Source of the DNA: an uncultured Odoribacter sp.
GTDB taxonomy: Bacteria > Bacteroidota > Bacteroidia > Bacteroidales > Marinifilaceae
Direction of reading: 5' to 3'
Length of the DNA: 64,000 nucleotides
Assembly: GCA_910588375.1 (NCBI GenBank)
Contig: CAJUQA010000016.1
Coordinates: 1-64,000 of the forward strand
The notes beneath the pieces are model-generated. The model had not been told where the DNA came from and searched no databases. It saw only the letters and a program-made list of their open reading frames with translations. Shown here piece by piece: positions 58,691 through 64,000 of this stretch (the first letter of the stretch is position 1; the number at the start of each line of letters is the position of its first letter). Made by a program: the position numbers and the translations under genes.

Positions 58691-61087
58691 ATGGGAGAAT
58701 TGATAAGAAAGGAGTTAAAGGGCTTTTTTGCGTCGTTGTCGGGGTATGTGGTGTTGGTGTTTTTTCTGCTTGCCAACGGATTGTTCCTGTGGGTGATACC
58801 GGGAGTATATAATATTCCGGAAAGCGGTATGGCCGATTTGCAGCCGTTTTTTTCTTTGGCTCCCATGCTTTATTTGTTTTTGGTGCCGGTGATTTGCATG
58901 CGGCTTTTTGCAGAGGAAAAACGGGCGGGGACACTGGAGTTGTTGTTTACCCGTCCGGTGTCTGTCTGGAAAATTGTGTGGGCGAAGTATATCGCCGGTT
59001 TTTTGTTGGTTTTGTTATCTATTTTGCCTACGGTGGTTTATCCTGTCAGTTTGTATTTTTTGTCGCAATCGGTCGGGAATATCGATACCGGGGGAATTAT
59101 CGGCTCTTATATCGGACTTGTTTTTTTGTCGGGAATATATGTCGCTGCGGGAGTCTGGTCTTCGGCTGTGACGGACAATCAGATTGTGGCTTTTCTCTAC
59201 GGGATGGTACTTTCTTTTCTGCTGTTTGCCGGGTTTGATTTTATCGGGGAGGTGGAAGGATTGGCGGAGTATCAGAATTTTTTATTGAGTCTGGGGATTA
59301 ATTATCATTATGAACCGATGTCAAGAGGGGTAATAGCCTTTAGTGATGTGGTTTATTTCCTTTCTGTCATTCTTTTCTTTGTCTGGCTGACGGTGCGGCG
59401 TTTTTATCTGACACGCTTGAAGTTTGTGTATGTCTTGCCTTTGCTGGTCGCGTTGAATGTGGTGGCGGGGCGAATATATTGGCGTGCGGATATTACCAAT
59501 GATAAACGTTATACGTTGTCGGAGCATACCCGTCGGTTGCTGAAACATTTGGACCGCGGAATTGGAGTGGATATTTTTTTGGGAGGAACCCTTCCCGCCG
59601 AAATGCAGAAGTTGCAGTATGCCACGACCCGTATGTTGGAGGAGTTCCGGAGGATTACCGGGAATAAGCTCCGTTATACGTTGATTGATCCGGCGGATAT
59701 ACGCGACGGGGAGGAGAAGAAACAATTCGTGCAATACATGGCGAGTCGCGGAATTATGCCGGTGAACTTGAATCGGACGACGGACGATGAACGATTGCAG
59801 CAGCAGATTATTTTTCCGGGGCTGGTGGTGTATGATGACAGCACGGAGGTGAGTATCAGTTTGCTTCAGAATGTGCCGGGATATAGCCCCCATGATAATA
59901 TCAATCATTCGATTGAAGCATTGGAATATGAGTTGACAAAGGCTTTGCGTTTGGTGACACGGCGGGAGAAAAAAGCTGTTGCTTTTCTGGCGGGACACGG
60001 GGAGTTGCCTTACGAAGAAATCATGGATATGGCGAAAACGCTGCTCTATTATTATGATGTGGATATTGTGAGTCCCGATTCGCTTGCAGCGGATCCGGAA
60101 CGCTATAAGGCACTGATTATTGCCAAGCCTACCCGTGATTTCCCGGAAAAGGATAAATATATTCTGGATCAGTATGTGATGCGTGGGGGACGGGTGTTGT
60201 GGTGTGTAGATGAGGTGGAGGTGAATGACGAGGTGTTGAAACAACAGGAAACTTCTTTTGCGTTTTACCGTCCCTTGAATATTGAGGATATGCTGTTTAA
60301 GTACGGAGTGAGGATTAATCCGGATGTTTTGTTGGACGGTAATTGCGTATTGATTCCGGTGGTAACGGGAATGAATGGCTCGGAGCCTCAGTATTCTCCC
60401 GGACCGTGGTATTATTCTCCTTTGTTGCTTCCTTCGGGGCATCATCCGGTGACGGCGGGTGTGCAACCGGTGAGGGTGGATTACGCCAATACGATTGATA
60501 CGGTGGGAGGAAAGGATGGACTGAAGAAGACGGTTTTGTTGGCTTCTTCCCGTTATGCGGCTTCAATGAAGACGCCGTGTCCGGTCACGTTGTCTATTAC
60601 GGAGGAAAAGATGACGGAGGATCGTTTTAATAGAAGTTATTTGCCGGTGGCCGTGATGATAGAGGGGGAGTTTACTTCATTATACCGGTATACGCGGCGA
60701 ATGGGGCAGACCGAGGGAGAACCTTTCCGGGAACGGAGTGATTATAACAGAATGATTGTCATTTCGGATGGGGATGTGATTCGCAATAAGCGTTATGGGG
60801 TGGGAGAAAACGCCCGAATTGTTCCGCTGGGATATGATGAATATAGCGGCAGGATATACGGGAATAAGGATTTTCTTCTGAATTGCGTGAATATGTTGTG
60901 TGATGATGAAGGATGGATGCAATTGCGGGGCCGGAATCTGAATATGTATTTGATTGATAAAACCCGTTTGAAGGGGGAACTTTTGGAATGGCAGATAATT
61001 AATTTATTTATTCCGTTGTTTTGTGTGTTTGTGGGGGGAGGGCTTTTCTTCTTCTTCCGTCGCAGGAAATTTTGTAGGACTGTTTAA
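58691..61087 (+). CDS. Fused GldF-GldG ABC-transport membrane protein
   Basis: A 798-residue fusion. The first 240 or so residues are a six-helix ABC permease (GldF: 'PVICMRLFAEEKRAGTLELL', 'SVWKIVWAKYIAGF'). After a linker helix, about 255-790 is GldG ('RYTLSEHTRRLLKHLDRGI', 'YELTKALRLVTRREKKAVAFLAGHGE', split), with a final membrane helix. In gliding Flavobacteria GldF and GldG are separate and work with the ATPase GldA; in Bacteroidales the fusion occurs without gliding, and the cargo is unknown. A strong GAAGGGGAAG site precedes the ATG. No ATPase gene is in the window. Confidence 0.85.
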   Translation: MGELIRKELKGFFASLSGYVVLVFFLLANGLFLWVIPGVYNIPESGMADLQPFFSLAPMLYLFLVPVICMRLFAEEKRAGTLELLFTRPVSVWKIVWAKYIAGFLLVLLSILPTVVYPVSLYFLSQSVGNIDTGGIIGSYIGLVFLSGIYVAAGVWSSAVTDNQIVAFLYGMVLSFLLFAGFDFIGEVEGLAEYQNFLLSLGINYHYEPMSRGVIAFSDVVYFLSVILFFVWLTVRRFYLTRLKFVYVLPLLVALNVVAGRIYWRADITNDKRYTLSEHTRRLLKHLDRGIGVDIFLGGTLPAEMQKLQYATTRMLEEFRRITGNKLRYTLIDPADIRDGEEKKQFVQYMASRGIMPVNLNRTTDDERLQQQIIFPGLVVYDDSTEVSISLLQNVPGYSPHDNINHSIEALEYELTKALRLVTRREKKAVAFLAGHGELPYEEIMDMAKTLLYYYDVDIVSPDSLAADPERYKALIIAKPTRDFPEKDKYILDQYVMRGGRVLWCVDEVEVNDEVLKQQETSFAFYRPLNIEDMLFKYGVRINPDVLLDGNCVLIPVVTGMNGSEPQYSPGPWYYSPLLLPSGHHPVTAGVQPVRVDYANTIDTVGGKDGLKKTVLLASSRYAASMKTPCPVTLSITEEKMTEDRFNRSYLPVAVMIEGEFTSLYRYTRRMGQTEGEPFRERSDYNRMIVISDGDVIRNKRYGVGENARIVPLGYDEYSGRIYGNKDFLLNCVNMLCDDEGWMQLRGRNLNMYLIDKTRLKGELLEWQIINLFIPLFCVFVGGGLFFFFRRRKFCRTV

Positions 61088-61156
61088 AATAGCGTTTGGG
61101 GCAGGCATAAGGGAGAAAAAGCTGAAGTAACCGTTTCCGAATGGGGAAAATACTAC

Positions 61157-61164
61157 TATGTTTG
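61157..61164 (+). promoter_or_regulatory. Candidate -7 element for the beta-galactosidase gene
   Basis: TATGTTTG fits the Bacteroides consensus TAnnTTTG exactly and lies 32 bp before the GH35 start codon. A partial -33 element (GTTTC) lies about 20 bp further upstream. Confidence 0.45.
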
Positions 61165-61196
61165 TGATGATGTTAAGTTTTTGAAATTTTAGTTAT

Positions 61197-63089
61197 ATGA
61201 GAAAAAGAATTGTTGCTGTCTGTATCTCGTTGTTGTTGTGCTCGGCAATGGGTTTTTCACAGGAGAAGTTTAGTTTTGAAATCAAGGATGGGCATTTTTA
61301 CCGTAACGGTGAAATTATTCCGATTTTATCGGGAGAGATGCACTATCCGCGGATACCTCACCAGTATTGGCGTCACCGTTTGAAAATGATGAAAGCAATG
61401 GGATTGAATACGGTGGCTACGTATGTATTCTGGAATTTACACGAACCGGAACCCGGTAAGTGGGAATTTGACGGAGATAAAAACTTGGCGGAGTATATCA
61501 GGATTGCCGGAGAAGAAGGGTTGATGGTGATACTTCGTCCGGGACCGTATGTTTGTGCGGAATGGGAGTTTGGCGGTTATCCCTGGTGGATTCAAAATAT
61601 TGAAGGCATGGAAATACGGCGGGATAACCCGGAGTTTTTAAAGTGCACCAAACGGTATATTGAACGGCTTTATCAGGAAGTCGGTCATTTATTGGTAAGC
61701 CAGGGAGGGCCTATCATTATGGTACAGGCTGAAAATGAGTTCGGCTCTTATGTAGCCCAGCGGAAAGACATTCCCTTGGAGGAACATCGTAGGTATAATG
61801 CTAAAATTAAACAGCAGTTGGCAGATGCCGGTTTTGATGTGCCGCTATTTACTTCCGATGGAAGTTGGTTGTTTGAGGGAGGAGCTACACCGGGAGCATT
61901 GCCGACGGCAAATGGCGAAGGGAATGTGGAGAATTTGAAAAAAGTAGTGAATGAATATCATGGCGGTCAAGGTCCCTATATGGTGGCGGAGTTTTATCCG
62001 GGTTGGCTAGACCATTGGGCAGAACCTTTCCCCCTGGTTAGTGCGACACGAATTGCCAGACAGACGGAGAAATACTTGCAGAATGATGTCTCTTTTAACT
62101 TCTATATGGTGCATGGAGGAACGAATTTCGGGTTCACCAGCGGGGCTAATTATGATAAAAAGCATGATATCCAGCCTGATATGACCAGTTATGATTATGA
62201 CGCACCGATTAGTGAAGCCGGTTGGGTGACTCCTAAATTTGATTCGATAAAGAATGTCATACAGCGTTATGTGAAGTATGAACTTCCGGCAGCACCGGAA
62301 GCGTATCCTTTGATAGAAATTCCGTCTATTCGCTTGACCAAAGTGGCAGATGTTTTGGAAGTGCTCAAAAAGCAGGAAAAAACAGAAGCTGTGTCACCTT
62401 TGACGTTTGAACAATTGAAGCAAGGATATGGTTACGTATTGTATTCCCGTCGTTTTAATCAGCCGCTGAGCGGTAAACTGGAAATACCGGGCTTGAGAGA
62501 TTATGCTGTTGTATATGTGGATGGCGAGAAAGTGGGGGAATTGAACCGGTATTATAAAAACTATTCTATAGATGTGGATATTCCTTTTAATGCGACGTTG
62601 GATATATTGGTGGAGAATATGGGACGTATTAATTACGGGGAAGAAATCGTGCGTAATACCAAGGGAATTATAAGTGCGGTGAAGATTGCGGATAATGAAA
62701 TTACGGATAGTTGGGAAATGTATAAATTGCCTTTGTCTCAAATGCCGGAACTGGAACGTTTTGGGAAAGAGGATGTATATACAAATACGACAGAGACAGC
62801 TCGGGAATTAAAAGGGAAACCGCTTTTTTATGAAGCCTCTTTTGATTTGGACGAAGTCGGCGATACTTTTATTGATATGGAAGAATGGGGCAAAGGCCTG
62901 ATTTTTGTCAATGGTAAAAATATCGGTCGTTATTGGGGCGTAGGACCTCAACATACATTGTATATTCCGGGTGTGTGGCTGCAAAAAGGAAATAACCGGT
63001 TGGTTATTTTCGAACAATTGAATAATGATTGGAAAACAGAAGTGAGAACCGTGAAAACTCCTGTTTTAACCAAATTGAAAAATAATTAG
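61197..63089 (+). CDS. Glycoside hydrolase family 35 beta-galactosidase
   Basis: A 630-residue secreted enzyme with a signal peptide (about 1-20). The GH35 barrel starts 'GEMHYPRIPHQYWRHRLKMM'. Likely acid/base is Glu181 in QAENEFG and the nucleophile is Glu265 in VAEFYPGW. C-terminal jelly-roll domains (about 400-620) include 'VNGKNIGRYWGVGPQHTLY'. It releases terminal beta-galactose from glycans. It has its own candidate promoter and is not in a polysaccharide utilisation locus in this window. Confidence 0.93.
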   Translation: MRKRIVAVCISLLLCSAMGFSQEKFSFEIKDGHFYRNGEIIPILSGEMHYPRIPHQYWRHRLKMMKAMGLNTVATYVFWNLHEPEPGKWEFDGDKNLAEYIRIAGEEGLMVILRPGPYVCAEWEFGGYPWWIQNIEGMEIRRDNPEFLKCTKRYIERLYQEVGHLLVSQGGPIIMVQAENEFGSYVAQRKDIPLEEHRRYNAKIKQQLADAGFDVPLFTSDGSWLFEGGATPGALPTANGEGNVENLKKVVNEYHGGQGPYMVAEFYPGWLDHWAEPFPLVSATRIARQTEKYLQNDVSFNFYMVHGGTNFGFTSGANYDKKHDIQPDMTSYDYDAPISEAGWVTPKFDSIKNVIQRYVKYELPAAPEAYPLIEIPSIRLTKVADVLEVLKKQEKTEAVSPLTFEQLKQGYGYVLYSRRFNQPLSGKLEIPGLRDYAVVYVDGEKVGELNRYYKNYSIDVDIPFNATLDILVENMGRINYGEEIVRNTKGIISAVKIADNEITDSWEMYKLPLSQMPELERFGKEDVYTNTTETARELKGKPLFYEASFDLDEVGDTFIDMEEWGKGLIFVNGKNIGRYWGVGPQHTLYIPGVWLQKGNNRLVIFEQLNNDWKTEVRTVKTPVLTKLKNN

Positions 63090-63126
63090 GGATACGATTG
63101 TAATCTTATAAATTAGGTGTAATACT

Positions 63127-64000
63127 ATGAAACAAACCTTAACTTTTATTCCTCCTGTTATTGCTTCAACGGAAAGTAAATTTAATGGTGAAGCTTTTGA
63201 TGCCAGTGTTGAAGCTTTTGAAAACCATGAGTACTTGAAATCGTTTTATGCTTTATTGGATTCCATAAACGGCGATTTCCGGACGAAATATGGGAATGTA
63301 CAGGGTAATGAATTTAAAATCCCTCACGGTTCGATTGTGGTGACGATCCGGTTGGATGATGAGAAACTTGTGATTACGGCACCGTTCGTCGCATTGCCGG
63401 AAAAAGGCCGGATACCCCTTTTACGCCAGGTGGCAGGACTGAATTTTAATGCGATGGATCTGGCGGTGATTTATCTGCGGGACGACCGGCTTTTTTTTGA
63501 ATACAGCTGTCCGATACAATTGATTCAGCCTTATAAGATTTATTATGTTTTGGAAGAGATTTGCCGTACGGGAGATAAATATGACGATGAGTTTGAGACC
63601 AAATTCGGGGCCAAACGTATTTACGAACCTAAGGTGACGCCATACAGTGCCAAAGAAGTGGACAAGATTTACAACGCTTTGCAGTTGAGTTGCAAGGAGT
63701 GTATGGATGCCGTGAAATATTTTGAACCGGCACGCAAATACGGGTATATCTGGAATATTATCGATACGACCTTAATGAAATTCATGTATTTCGCCCATCC
63801 GCAAGGTCAGTTGCTTAACGATATGCAGAAAGCGATTTATGAAATGGACCGGGATGATATTCCATTGCCCGATATTACGGCTCAGGGAAAGGCGGTGATT
63901 GAAAAGTTGCAGAAGATGACGAAAGAAGAGCTGGCGGAAGACCTTTATTATGTTGAAACGCTGATTCCTTCCAAACGTCGTTTCAATTTGCAGAACATAC
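63127..64000 (+). CDS. Conserved protein, partial (runs off the window)
   Basis: At least 291 residues from ATG 63127 with no stop before the window end. No signal peptide. The N-terminal 150 residues look like an alpha/beta domain ('FKIPHGSIVVTIRLDDEKLV', 'FNAMDLAVIYLRDDRLFFEY'), reminiscent of YbjN/type-III-chaperone-like folds. The rest is helical. Function not recognised. It follows the GH35 gene by 37 bp and may be co-transcribed. Confidence 0.65.
   Translation, partial: MKQTLTFIPPVIASTESKFNGEAFDASVEAFENHEYLKSFYALLDSINGDFRTKYGNVQGNEFKIPHGSIVVTIRLDDEKLVITAPFVALPEKGRIPLLRQVAGLNFNAMDLAVIYLRDDRLFFEYSCPIQLIQPYKIYYVLEEICRTGDKYDDEFETKFGAKRIYEPKVTPYSAKEVDKIYNALQLSCKECMDAVKYFEPARKYGYIWNIIDTTLMKFMYFAHPQGQLLNDMQKAIYEMDRDDIPLPDITAQGKAVIEKLQKMTKEELAEDLYYVETLIPSKRRFNLQNI

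Overview
The window comes from a member of the Bacteroidota, most likely the order Bacteroidales. The evidence is a SusC/SusD pair, a fused GldF-GldG protein, TamA/TamB-type envelope genes, a CdaA-only c-di-AMP cyclase, several lipoproteins, Bacteroides-type -7 promoter elements (TAnnTTTG) and weak Shine-Dalgarno use. DUF6266-type genes make Odoribacteraceae (Odoribacter, Butyricimonas) my favoured family, but that is inference.

Positions 1144-29086 (27,943 bp) are a complete Mu-like transposable prophage with a P2-like contractile tail. It is flanked by a 5-bp target duplication (CTGGT). Each end starts with TAT and carries an AAAAATGAGA motif exactly 14 bp in. Removing the prophage and one CTGGT restores an in-frame 234-residue host lipoprotein gene, so the boundaries are supported independently. 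Layout from the left: S24 repressor (leftward), operator, Ner-like HTH, MuA, MuB, GemA-like, Mor-like, DUF3164-like; then a leftward head/packaging block (holin-like, coiled coil, small and large terminase, gpG-like, portal, MuF fused to a metallopeptidase); then rightward protease/scaffold, capsid, gp36, u-spanin, M15 endolysin, gp37, gp25, sheath, tube, chaperone, tape measure, U, X, D, V, J, I and tail fibre. Notable points are a two-way invertible tail-fibre cassette next to a tyrosine recombinase, two canonical -1 slippery heptamers (tail chaperone T-TTT-TTA; portal to MuF A-AAA-AAG), and an antisense membrane-protein moron before the tape measure gene.

The prophage's surroundings are mosaic. 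A 277-bp direct repeat (58-334 and 29950-30226) carries the start of a small membrane-protein gene. The left copy is cut by what looks like an IS end at the window edge. The right copy is joined to a decayed duplicate of the susC 5' end.

From 30.2 kb on lies host DNA: a DUF3472 protein, SusC/SusD, TamB and a BamA/TamA-type barrel, two divergent DUF6266-type genes around an AT-rich region with iteron-like repeats, and a metzincin/propeller lipoprotein pair. After these come RluA-type pseudouridine synthase, M48 peptidase, LolA-like protein, CdaA, a TIGR01777 epimerase, PurC, PhoH, MazG, DnaN, an exonuclease, GldFG, a GH35 beta-galactosidase and a partial conserved gene. By eye, the + strand is A/C-rich in roughly 31.7-44.1 kb and G/T-rich after about 44.3 kb, a skew change of the sense expected at a replication origin. 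I saw no rRNA, complete tRNA, CRISPR array or reverse transcriptase.
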